From Ixodes scapularis (Eukaryota; Arthropoda; Arachnida; Ixodida; Ixodidae), in contig NW_024609846.1 in NCBI RefSeq assembly GCF_016920785.2, forward strand, positions 109,606,831 to 109,670,830: DNA of 64,000 nucleotides, written 5' to 3'. Shown here piece after piece: positions 1 to 8,589 of this stretch. Numbering within the stretch: position 1 is the first letter of the stretch; each line of letters starts with the position of its first letter. The notes beneath the pieces are model-generated. The model saw nothing but the letters and a program-made list of their open reading frames with translations, ran no database searches and was not told where the DNA came from. The position numbers were made by a program, and so were the translations under genes.

Positions 1-585
1 CCCCCCGACACTAGAATAAAATGTGGGCAATTAGAACCAAATTCTGCGTGCTAGAGAACAGTGCACAAGCCTGGTGTAAAAAGGCGACAGGCAAACAAGT
101 GTGCGTGTGAGAAGGATTATTACGCTTCGCACAAGCTTTTCCTAGAAAAAAAATGTGCATCCTGTTTTTTTCACGCAATCACATTTGTTACCAGACTCAG
201 CATTAAATTTGGTAGCCGAAACAAACAAAAATTTGTTCTACGAAAATCCACTATTTGAAAACTTGCATGCTTAAAAGGTTTTGGTTGCGACCGCGCGTGC
301 TGAACGGCGCGCGCGGTCGCAACCAAATGCACGCCTACAACTACGAGTGCCGGAACAGGTCGAAGGGCATCTCGCTTGAAGACCTGATCGCCTGATTCTC
401 GAACGTCAAAGCGAAGCAACAATCGACCCGATTTTTTCTACTGTATTTCTCTAAATGGCTGTCTCAGAGACTCGTAAAACAACTTGTATAAATACCTTAT
501 TTTGCAAAAGGAGTCTGTTAGACCACTTTCCAAGCCCGCACATCTATTTTCGTTCAATTCAACAATTAATGTAAAATTCACTTAC
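1..585. other. Non-coding left edge
   Basis: I see no supported gene here. Short open frames overlap on both strands without recognisable domains. The only structured element is the GC-rich hairpin at 281-326. The splice donor of the minus-strand THAP exon lies at its right end (585). Confidence 0.5.
281..326. repeat. GC-rich hairpin with 17-bp perfect arms
   Basis: The arm TTGGTTGCGACCGCGCG at 281-297 is the exact reverse complement of 310-326, with a 12-base loop. It could be the core of a small inverted-repeat element or a strong cruciform. No adjacent gene explains it. Confidence 0.7.
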
Positions 586-763
586 TTGATGCATCGCACT
601 CCAGTAATCGACTTTGTCGCCGTGACGCTGAAGGGAAGCGGTAAAGTCTGATGCTTGGGTAACCTTCGCGAATGTGGCAGTCTTTCACGCAGCAGTAGCG
701 GCGTTTATTTTTGGGGGAAGCTCTAGGCTTAGGGGAGATGTCACAGGAACCCGGAAAGGTCAT
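586..763 (-). CDS. Candidate THAP-domain exon (partial gene)
   Basis: Read on the minus strand from the ATG at 763, this segment carries an N-terminal half of a THAP zinc finger, a C2CH DNA-binding fold shared with P-element transposases. Visible features are the cysteine cluster (Cys24, Cys25, Cys29), then IRLYRFPS with Phe43-Pro44 at the place where THAP domains have their conserved Pro, then a basic stretch (RRQSR). The frame meets a stop soon after, but just before it is a strong 5' splice site, AA|GTAAGT, so the exon probably ends at 586 in phase 1. The second Cys/His pair would be in a downstream exon, at lower coordinates; I could not find it. The 5' limit is unsure: the first 20 residues are low-complexity and may not be coding. 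It could be a host gene or a domesticated or decayed transposase exon. Confidence 0.42.
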
Positions 764-1197
764 AGGGACGTGAAGTTGAGACTTATTTTAATGAAAAAAA
801 AAACAGTTCCAAAAAGGCTCACGCCGATCCAAACTGCCACGTTCACACGTGGTTTCTAAATGCGCCAGCTCGCAGTTGCCGCAGTCCTCGCGACCCGGGC
901 CGTCCTGGACTACCCAATTTGTTTTATTTTTCAGTCGCTAGATGGCGCAACGTGTAGTGATAAGCTGCATTGCGGGTTGCCTATGGGCACACTTAGCAAA
1001 CTGTGGAAGCTACGACTCAGTGGGCGAATTAGAGCGTCTAGAATGGACGCCTGTGAGACGCTGTCACGTGTTCCACTCCAATAAATCTACTGGCTCATTG
1101 GGATTCGTAGAATTCGCCGTGTGCCGTTTGCCTTCGATGACGGAGGCGCGCGGTGGCCGCAACGTCGCGGCGCCTGCCCCACGGCCACGGCCGGGTT
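764..1197. other. Non-coding spacer
   Basis: Open frames here overlap in several phases and show no domain. The right part (1150-1197) is GC-rich and leads into the composite repeat. No gene is supported. Confidence 0.45.
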
Positions 1198-1236
1198 GCC
1201 GGTGTAGGACGCCGATCTCACTACCCCTCCGCTTCG

Positions 1237-1316
1237 ACTACGGTAGTGGTTATGGCGTACGCCAAAATCAATACCGTAGTCATTTCGGCGTACGCCATAG
1301 TCAATACCGTAGTCTT
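1237..1316. repeat. Palindromic subrepeats with GGCGTACGCC core
   Basis: Two perfect 10-bp palindromes GGCGTACGCC are flanked by repeats of ACTACGGTA in alternating orientation, about 40 bp apart. The same array is present in the inverted partner at about 39820-39898. Confidence 0.7.
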
Positions 1317-1796
1317 TTTCGCATACCCCAAACACACTACCCTTACGCCAAATTCAATACCTTGAATAACGTCGGTTCAGCAGGGGTTGAGCTCCGCATT
1401 CCGCTAAAACTGGCGGAAGTAACTTTCTGCGGCAAAGTACTCTGATTGTTTGTTGTTTGTATGAGCAGCGGAACGCGCGCGGCAGGCGTTGTTAATTTTG
1501 ATTAGCGTTGTTACGGCTGACGGCGCACAAAGCTGAAGGGCACAAGCAAGGAAGCTTGGAGTGATTCTGTGTCGATGTGATTTGACGTTGCTTCTTTCTG
1601 TTTCTTCAACCATGGTGCAAATGCAGGTGCCCGACTCCCGAACGATTCGAAGGCAAGAGTGGTAGCCCGCCTATCCGCTGGTCTTTCAATCGCATCCACT
1701 GTCGTCATTTTGGGCACAGCGGAAGAAAATAAGACGTTCACTATTTTAAATAGCGTGCGATCGGCCTGTCTAGGTTCTGGCGATACCGTTTCAGGC

Positions 1797-1948
1797 TGTA
1801 GATGAGAAAATTTAGCCACTACAGTACGACTGCTAGCCTGGGGTCTGTGCCTCACAACAGATCGAAACGGGTAGGGGTGGGGATCCCTGGCAGCGGGACC
1901 TTTCGCCGTACGAGCTGCGGTGCGCTAACACACTCGACCTCCGATACC
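1797..1948 (-). mobile_element. Degenerate tRNA-Ser-type SINE
   Basis: Reverse-strand relative of the SINE at 51853-52072. It shares the tail (CTCATCTACA, GACCCCAGGCTAGC), the GATCTG region and a decayed A box (GGAGGTCGAGTGTGTTAGCG), but the B-box region is shortened. It sits inside the composite repeat and is duplicated with it. Confidence 0.65.
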
Positions 1949-2381
1949 CCCTTGGGTCACAGCGCTTGCTGAAAGAAATTTGGATCGTTTTACGCAGATT
2001 TTGCAGCGCGTACGAGACGCACAACTACGTACTACGTCCTAGATGCCCAAACTGAGGCTCGCTACGTGTTTGCGGCTCTCGTGATCTGGGGAACAGTATG
2101 CTCGCCATGAAAATGTTGCAGTGAGAAGTACGGAAAAGTAATATTATAAAAGTAGAGTATTTGAAACTGGCTTGCATTGTCGCTGAACATATGAAAATAA
2201 AACTGATTAGGAATGCTGATCAGATCGGGTGGGAATGTGATAAAGATCTTTAAATAGGCTCGGGTTATATGCGAAGTTGCGTCGGAACAGGTGGGCAGGG
2301 GTGCTATACTCTCCATCCCCCACATAATTCAAATTCCTTGCCCCCATCCCTGTTCCTATATTCTTCTAATGTTACTGGCAG

Positions 2382-3300
2382 GGTCTTTTTTCTTTTTTAA
2401 TTGTGCCTAAAGCTGCAGTTTTCTACACTTCATCTTCCCTTAGCATGGACTGTTGTTAGCCAGATTCTACAAGTTTGAGCTAATTGCTTTGGATCACACC
2501 ATGGCGGTTGCACGAGTACTCATTCACTGCAAGCGCTGTGAAGGCAGTCGAGGCTATACCATCTTGTGCTTGCGCAGCCTTTGCAGTTCGAGGTTTCGAG
2601 GTCCTTTGTTTTGGCCTGTTCTTTTGTGTCTGGGTTTCATGTCTTTTTTTGTTTCTTGTTTTGTGTGCTGGATATGGTTGGAAGTTATGTTACCCCTAGT
2701 AGTAGGATCTTTTGTAGAAACATTGGTTTGAGAGTAAATGGTTCTAGTACCTTCTTTCTTTTTCTTCTGGCCGAGCAATGAACCTTTTGTAGAAACATCG
2801 GTTTGAGAGTAAATGGTTCTAGTACCTTCTTTCTTTTCCTGCTGGCCGAGCAGAGAGGGAAGATGGTTTCTTCGTGTCGACTTCGGGGCAGAAGATAACC
2901 CACGATGGGGACAAAGGCAAGTTTGGGGGAACCGTGTCTAGGTCACAGCAGCTCAATGGGCGAACAGGATGTGGCTCATGTTTTACGTGTCGAACAGGTT
3001 AGAGAGGCCTTGCGCGCGCGTTGTTTTCTAGCCATTTATTCTCAAACCCATTCGCGTGTCTAGGTGGCAGCACGTATTTGCCAAAAGGTGAATTGTGAAG
3101 GAGGTATGGACGTGTATATAAGGCGGTGTTTGTTGAATAAACTTCAACCTGTGTCCGATACTTCAATGTTCATTTCATTTTTTTTTATTTTCCTGAGTCT
3201 CGGGTTTAATATGTTTGTCATTCACCAGCTTGCCTGTGTTTTCTCCCTTTCTTGACTGAATAATGTACTGGTCAAGAATTATCTGGTCTTACTCAAAGTC
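2382..3300. other. Non-coding stretch with a small tandem duplication
   Basis: Short frames only. It holds the 75-bp duplication at 2710-2859 and is otherwise T-rich. No gene or known element is recognised. Confidence 0.45.
2710..2859. repeat. Two-copy 75-bp tandem duplication
   Basis: The block starting TTTTGTAGAAACAT at 2710 repeats at 2785 with few differences, including the shared end CTGGCCGAGCA. It is a recent local duplication without coding meaning. Confidence 0.8.
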
Positions 3301-3640
3301 GAAGGGAGACCAATGGAGTTTGAGGTAGACACAGTAGCTTTCCACCTTGACCAGGGCAAGACCCTAGATGACGTGTTGCTGACACATGAGGAAGTTCTTG
3401 ACCCAGGGATGAGCAGGCACAAAGAACCCTCGGTGAACCTGGATCTGAAAGAAGATGCAGCACTGCGCTTTTTGAAGGCTAGCCCTGTTCCGTTTGCAAT
3501 GTGTACCGCAGTGGAGGCAGAACTCCGGATGCTCCAAAGCTAAGGCACACGCAACACTGAACGCGGTTGAACAGCTGGCGGTAAATCTGATGCGGGCTGT
3601 AACAGATTTTGTGGCGAGCGTGCTTGGAGGCACTTGGAGG
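3301..3640 (+). pseudogene. Ty3/gypsy-like pol relic: protease to start of reverse transcriptase
   Basis: The plus-strand frame from about 3301 reads like an internally deleted Ty3/gypsy polyprotein. It begins at a retropepsin-like active-site region where the glycine of the usual Asp-Thr-Gly is replaced by Val (EVDTVA). It then jumps into the linker before reverse transcriptase (THEEVLDPGM, then FLKASPVPFAM and EAELRMLQ), which resembles the conserved 'RPVPFAL...E.EL.RL' entry into RT. It stops at 3541-3543 and the frame is lost. The pol continues at 3937 after an inserted fragment. This is a dead remnant of a tick genomic LTR retrotransposon. Family assignment rests on motif order only. Confidence 0.6.
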
Positions 3641-3647
3641 CACCTTA

Positions 3648-3932
3648 CTAATAATAATAATAATTTTTATTTGCACCAGAAAGTTTGCCCACTCAGCGGC
3701 TTGCAAGGCTAGACAAAGGTTAGTACCCTTACGCATGTTCACCTGCTAGCCCGCTGCTGAGTAGGTGTAAACATAAACAAACAGTAGTCGTAAGTACAAG
3801 ATAACGCATATACACGTATGGAAACAACGAATAATCATAACCCAGAGGGGAAGGTAAGAAAAATCGCTGTGCCCCAACCCACCCCCATGCAGACCACAGC
3901 AGAGGCCCCAGCCACAAGGCATTCCACTAGCT
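3648..3932 (-). mobile_element. Truncated retroelement 3' end inserted in the gypsy relic
   Basis: A (TAA)n run followed by TTTTTATTTGCACC at 3648-3675 looks like the reverse-oriented AT-rich tail of a LINE or SINE. The ~285-bp insert separates two consecutive parts of the gypsy RT region (ending near 3640, resuming at 3937). I could not see a clear target-site duplication. Confidence 0.4.
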
Positions 3933-3936
3933 GTGT

Positions 3937-4107
3937 GTGACGGTGGAGACAGCAGATGTGCTCACCATAAACACCATCAAAGGACTACACAGAGTGAAAA
4001 GGATGTTCTTGAAAATTTCGGCTGCCGCGGCAACTTTCCAGCTCTACAAGGAGACAGTCCCAGCAGGAAAACCAATCGTGGAAATTTACCTGGGTAATGT
4101 TATTGTG
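3937..4107 (+). pseudogene. Ty3/gypsy-like reverse transcriptase relic
   Basis: The frame reads NTIKGLHRVKRMFLKISAAA, then ATFQ and EIYLGNVIV. This matches the order of a gypsy RT core ('NT.KGLYR..RLPFG.SSAPA.FQ' followed by the 'YLDDV' catalytic box). The catalytic Asp-Asp is replaced by Gly-Asn, so it cannot be active. It is continuous in orientation with the 3301-3640 relic and separated from it by a retroelement insertion. Downstream of about 4110 the similarity fades. Confidence 0.6.
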
Positions 4108-4433
4108 ATGATCTGGATCGGTCATCAAGATAAATGGGCACCGTGCTCAGGAAAGACATGTCAACGTCATCAGCTGCCATGCCAAAACTACTTTTGTTTC
4201 GACCATGAGTGCTCGCACGAGCCGCTTCAGAGCAATGTCTCTTTTGCAGCTCGTCACATGCCAAGGTTTTTAAGTGTCAACCTGATATCACGCTCCCACG
4301 CGACAAACACTAAACAAATACTGCATTGAGCAATAAACACATGATTCAATAATGATATACATACGACGTGATAAATGAGAAGAAACCGTATAAACAAGTT
4401 TGCATGCTACACATTACAAAAGTTCAGTCCCCA

Positions 4434-4839
4434 GGTAGAGGCTGCACAAATTTGACGACCGGCTTCAGTTTCTCCACGTGCACTACATCGCGGCCAGTGC
4501 TGTCCACGAGTTCAAACTCGCAGTTCACGGGAGAGAGCCGGCTCACAATTGGGCGAGGGCCAGTAAATCGTAGTGTTGCCTTGACTCTGATGAGTGGGGT
4601 CTCCTACAACACGAGCTAGTCCTTCTTGAAAAGAACATACATGTGCCACTGTCAAAGTCGCTTTCTTGCTTTTCTTGAGCAAGCTTGATTTCTCTGGAGG
4701 TCAACTTCCGAGTTGCATACCGCTGTTGAATGTGACACCAATGTTGGTGCTGAGGGTTGACAACTTTCCAAGGTTCTGAGACAGAAGTCCCCTGGCAAAA
4801 GAAGGCTTGATCAATGCAAAATTGGCTCAGTGTCCGCAT
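4434..4839 (-). pseudogene. Gypsy-like integrase C-terminal relic
   Basis: On the minus strand the 4570-4434 segment reads FTGPRPIVSRLSPVNCEFEL then GRDVVHVEKLKP. This is the familiar end of a Ty3/gypsy integrase, the 'GP..V..RLS.VNYE' small beta domain followed by 'VVHV..LKP'. Upstream on the same strand (4839-4571) a frameshifted stretch with KLAQEKQ and FDSGTC resembles the preceding linker. Orientation is opposite to the 3301-4107 pol relic and the same as the gag relic at 4934-6135, so these two probably belong to one element with most of pol deleted between them. Confidence 0.55.
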
Positions 4840-4933
4840 TGCTAAGCTTAATTGTCTTGATGCCCACTGCAGCAGCAGAGGCGATGTGACAAACTACTGA
4901 TGAATCCTTCCAGGCGGTAGGGGCATCAGGTTT

Positions 4934-6135
4934 TCACTTTCCTTCGTCAACAATTAATTCAACAGACTCAAGGTGCCGTTGCCATTCCAGAAATTCTGGG
5001 GTCAGCTCTTGCCGGCATCGTGTGACCCCCCCCCCCCCCCCAAAGTGGCCGCTCGTCTTACAAATGAGACAGAGCGGACGAACTTCAGGGTATTGGGACG
5101 AAGAACACCGAAAGTCCCGCGAAGTTTTTGACGCATGCTGAAGCGACACATGCTGCTTCTCTTGCTTCTCTGTTGCAAAAGGGTGCTGGTGACGATTGCT
5201 GTCGTCAGCGTTCCAATGAGGCGGTGACCGGCCCTGCCTCGAGAGCAGCAAGGAGCGCACTTTCTTTGCCCCTAGCTACACAGCTTGCACTGGCTCTGCA
5301 GCGAAAGCCAAAACCAGTGTCTTTGGTTGGCTGAAGACAACCTGGTCAAAGCCAAGGAAAGAGTCCAGCAGCTCATTTAACGAAGCGAAGCGCCTGTCGA
5401 AGCATGCTTTCGTGCTTTGTGAAAGAGTGTGGCCAGGATAACCTTGCACTTCGCCTTCGTCTCTGGGTAGCTGCACTCGTAGATGAGCTCCAGTTTACGG
5501 AAGGCGAAGTCGGTGCAGGACTCTCCCGAGTGCTGACTTGTGCTGAACATCTTTTGTTTCAGCCCAGCTTCGTTGTCCAGGTTGTAACGACGACGGAAAG
5601 CTTTCTTCATTTGCTCCTACGTTGTTAGCTTGGCTGTCTTGAGGTGGTACTTAATCCACATGGAGTCCTTAGATGGTAGCTTGGATACAATCAATGGGAT
5701 GGCCTCACCTGGTGCAACTTTAAACGTCTGGAACCAGAAATCTATCTGGTGAAACAAGGCGATAATGTCCGTGCCCAGCTGAGAAACCGAGCTGACAGTC
5801 ACGTTGGTCAGCGACTGCAGTGTCTTCGGCTGACTCAGCTTGAGCAGGAACCTTCTTCCTAGGCGCCTTGGACCTTTTTTTCTTTGCGGACTCTTGCAGC
5901 AGTGTACGTCAGAGTCCACGCTGCACGAAAACTCCGAGGACGAGGTTTTCGGCATCCTTGCCTCAAGCTGATCAAGACGATCCATGATGATGACTGGTGC
6001 CAGCAGGTTACTGATCAAATTCAGTGTTGCCTGCAGCTGTGCGTTGAAGAATCTGAACGCAGACATTTTGAACAGACTGCCTTTCATGCGGGCAATGAAA
6101 AGCCCAACCCTCCCACAGTTCTGCTCATGTTGCAA
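4934..6135 (-). pseudogene. Gypsy-like gag relic with damaged zinc knuckle
   Basis: Three overlapping minus-strand frames together look like a retrotransposon gag. From the 5' side: 6135-5617 with a helical, Lys-rich body ending near FWFQTFKVAPGEAIPLIVSK; 5610-5377 with RRRYNL and GESCTDFAFRKLE, like the capsid 'F..RF..G....QF..RL' region; and 5260-4934 with PLCLICKTSGHFG, a CCHC zinc knuckle that loses its register in a run of C/G at 5030-5041. Frameshifts between the pieces show it is broken. The integrase relic follows on the same strand. Confidence 0.5.
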
Positions 6136-6164
6136 GTGTTGACAAGGGCGCTATGGTCTGTTGG

Positions 6165-6301
6165 AGGTCAAGAATAGCATGAGAGTGGAGAAGAGGAAAC
6201 CACCTCTACTTGTCATGATAGGTGGTTTGCTCCTCTCCAGTGTTCGCTCCGCCAATGTCGGGAGAGAGGGACAGAGACTTCTCCTGAGCTATTCTTGACC
6301 T
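6165..6301. repeat. Short inverted repeat upstream of the gag relic
   Basis: AGGTCAAGAATAGC at 6165-6178 is the exact reverse complement of 6288-6301. The segment lies just outside the 5' end of the minus-strand gag relic. It could be an unrelated MITE or what remains of a terminal region; I cannot decide. Confidence 0.5.
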
Positions 6302-6806
6302 GCAGCAGACTCTAATTATGTTCCAGAAGCTGGCAGAAAAGACCACATAAAATTTCACTCTTTCGCACGTTTCCGACGCAGTTCGGAGTAGAAATGTCGG
6401 AGGCCCCAGAGAGGATATTTTTTATCTATTCAAGAGTTTTGTTACGTTGCTGCTGCCGCTATTTATTCTGGGAACTGCAGTCCCGTGCACACGCGATAAC
6501 CCCGCTGAGGGCCTCTGCGTGCAGCACACGAAACGACACCACCTGTCTTGTGCACGGCCGTCTGTCCCCTGTGAGCAGTTATGGCGTCACCAAGCATGTG
6601 CACAATAGCTGGTGAGATCAGTGTGTTGGTGACATGATGTTGTTTAAGGCAGGGATCATGTGTTGTGATACCAATGGATCCACGGTCTGGGTCGCTGACT
6701 CTGGTGCGCTCCGTATACTGCAGAATCATTGCCATGAAAGCCTGTGCCAGAAGCTATATATGTGATGGCCAGGAATTGGTGAAAATAGCATATATGGCAG
6801 AGTGTA

Positions 6807-7743
6807 GGACAATATGATCCCGGACAATATGGTCCCAGACAAAATAGTTCCGGGCAAAATATTCCCGAACAGTATCATCCCGGACAATGTGATCCCGAAC
6901 AATATGGTTCCGAGCGCAAACCTGGACAAAATGGTCCCAAGTAAAATTTCCGACACTTCTGACGCACTGTCTGAAATGTCGCTGATATCTGCAGCGATTA
7001 CTTTTAAGGTGAGTGATAGATATGAAGTACGGTCCATTCGTGACATGTCGATTCGTCATAGGGGGAATAAAGGCAATTTATTGTGCAGATACCGCATGTT
7101 TCGATGCAATATGTTAGAAAATAAGAATGGAAAATAATAAACATGCTTTTGAACACATGACACATTTTATTACGTTCCCACAAAAGGTCTACCCTTGTTT
7201 GATGCTGTTTGGCCTTAGCAGCCCTTACGCCATAAAAACACAATTTCCAATTCAAAAGGTCTACGATCTTGAAACGGCACTTAATTGGCCCACGCCCTTC
7301 AGAGGGTCATTCATGATACGGCTCCCTTGTACGTACTGTGTGCAGATTGTTTGAAGTTGCTGTTGCAATTCTCAGTAGACTGGTTGAAACTCAAGTTGAA
7401 CACACGAAAAGTAGTACAAATGGCGAAAATTATGCGTGAAAAATATAAACGCTAGATTGACAAACGGCTCGATATACAAGTATTTTGCGAATCACACTTA
7501 ATAACATAAACCTGGGAAGACCAAGCAATAAAAAAAGTAACTTCAAAATGACCAACGGCTCATGTCACAAATGTTTAGCAAAAATAAAGCAAAAAAGCAA
7601 GAAAGAAAAAAGAAAATTGCCGCGAAAATGACATGGGACCATTTTGTCCAGCCTAGCACTCGGGACCATTTTGTCCGGGACCATATTGTCCGGGATCATT
7701 TTGTTCGGGACCATATTGTCTGGGACCATAATGTCTGGATCCC
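6807..7743. mobile_element. Fold-back element with GGACAATATGGTCCC-type subrepeats
   Basis: The left arm (6807-6940) is a tandem array of ~20-bp variants of CCCGGACAATATGGT. The right arm (7635-7743) is the same array in reverse complement (GGGACCATATTGTCC). The ~690-bp centre is AT-rich and non-coding and carries a short stretch (about 7030-7063) of the CATTCGT/GACGAATG motif that forms the arms of another fold-back element at 27206-28168. No transposase is seen, so it would be non-autonomous. Confidence 0.75.
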
Positions 7744-8589
7744 GTATTCAATGCCAAACAACCAGAAAACCAAGCTAAAAGCACTGACACATTGAGCCTG
7801 GAATGAAATTCACTTAGGCTTTGCTGGTTCTGTGGAAGGAAACAACCCCAAGATTCTCGGACAGGCGAGCGCCGTTACTACTTACGCCATCTATCGGCCG
7901 CCGCTGCGCCGGCGCCCGTAACTCAATGGACCAAAGCGATCTTTTTTTTATACAAAGAAAACTAATCCCTCAATCCCTTTGCACTTTTGTGTCACGTTTT
8001 AATACGTTGCCCTCAACCTCCACGAGAATTTTCATGGTCCTGGGTTTATATTAAGTCTGGCCAAAATGCAACCAAACTTTTACTCATTGGTTCCTATGGC
8101 GAACCGCAGAAAAATCATACGTCTTTTCAACATTCGATGCAAACCCTAAGAAAACCACACGATCAATTTAGTTGCATTTTGCTATATATATAGCCAGTGT
8201 CTCTAGCTCCATGGAAACAGTTTTTATTTTCAAATTACTTACATTTAAAGTGGTTCCCCAGGGCTTTAAATACCAAAAAGAATCCGCAGTTGGTGAGGAG
8301 ACTCGAGGATTCAGTGACGTTGTTGCGTTCCTAAATACATTTTTTTAGCAACATATGTAATGCATAACAAAACGGCAACTACACTGAATATTTTCTTAAT
8401 TGATAAACACAAAACCTAAATGCAGGTTGTTTTTGTTTTTTTTTTGTTTGTTCTTATCGCGTAATTAGCTCAAATACATTATACTTAAAGCGCTGAATAA
8501 TAAAGGAGTCAAAGCGTTTTTTGATCCGAAGTATCTTTTACAAAGTGTCCAAATTTCATTTCACCAGCTATTCCACTTCCAAGAATGGT
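7744..8589. other. AT-rich non-coding spacer before the satellite
   Basis: No gene, no long repeat. Poly-T and A-rich stretches at 8340-8460. The first recognisable satellite similarity starts near 8590. Confidence 0.5.

Larger units (their letters stand above)
1198..2381 (-). repeat. Composite dispersed repeat, copy A (inverted partner at 38791-39936)
   Basis: The whole segment is the reverse complement of 38791-39936, with substitutions and small indels. The match runs from GCCGGTGTAGG at 1198 to TTACTGGCAG at 2381. In the partner, the outer end abuts an (AAT)n tract that is the tail of a LINE. Both copies contain the same degenerate tRNA-Ser SINE and the same GGCGTACGCC palindromes, so the composite existed before it was duplicated. 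No coding capacity was recognised; the similar open frames in both copies follow from the shared sequence. Confidence 0.85.
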
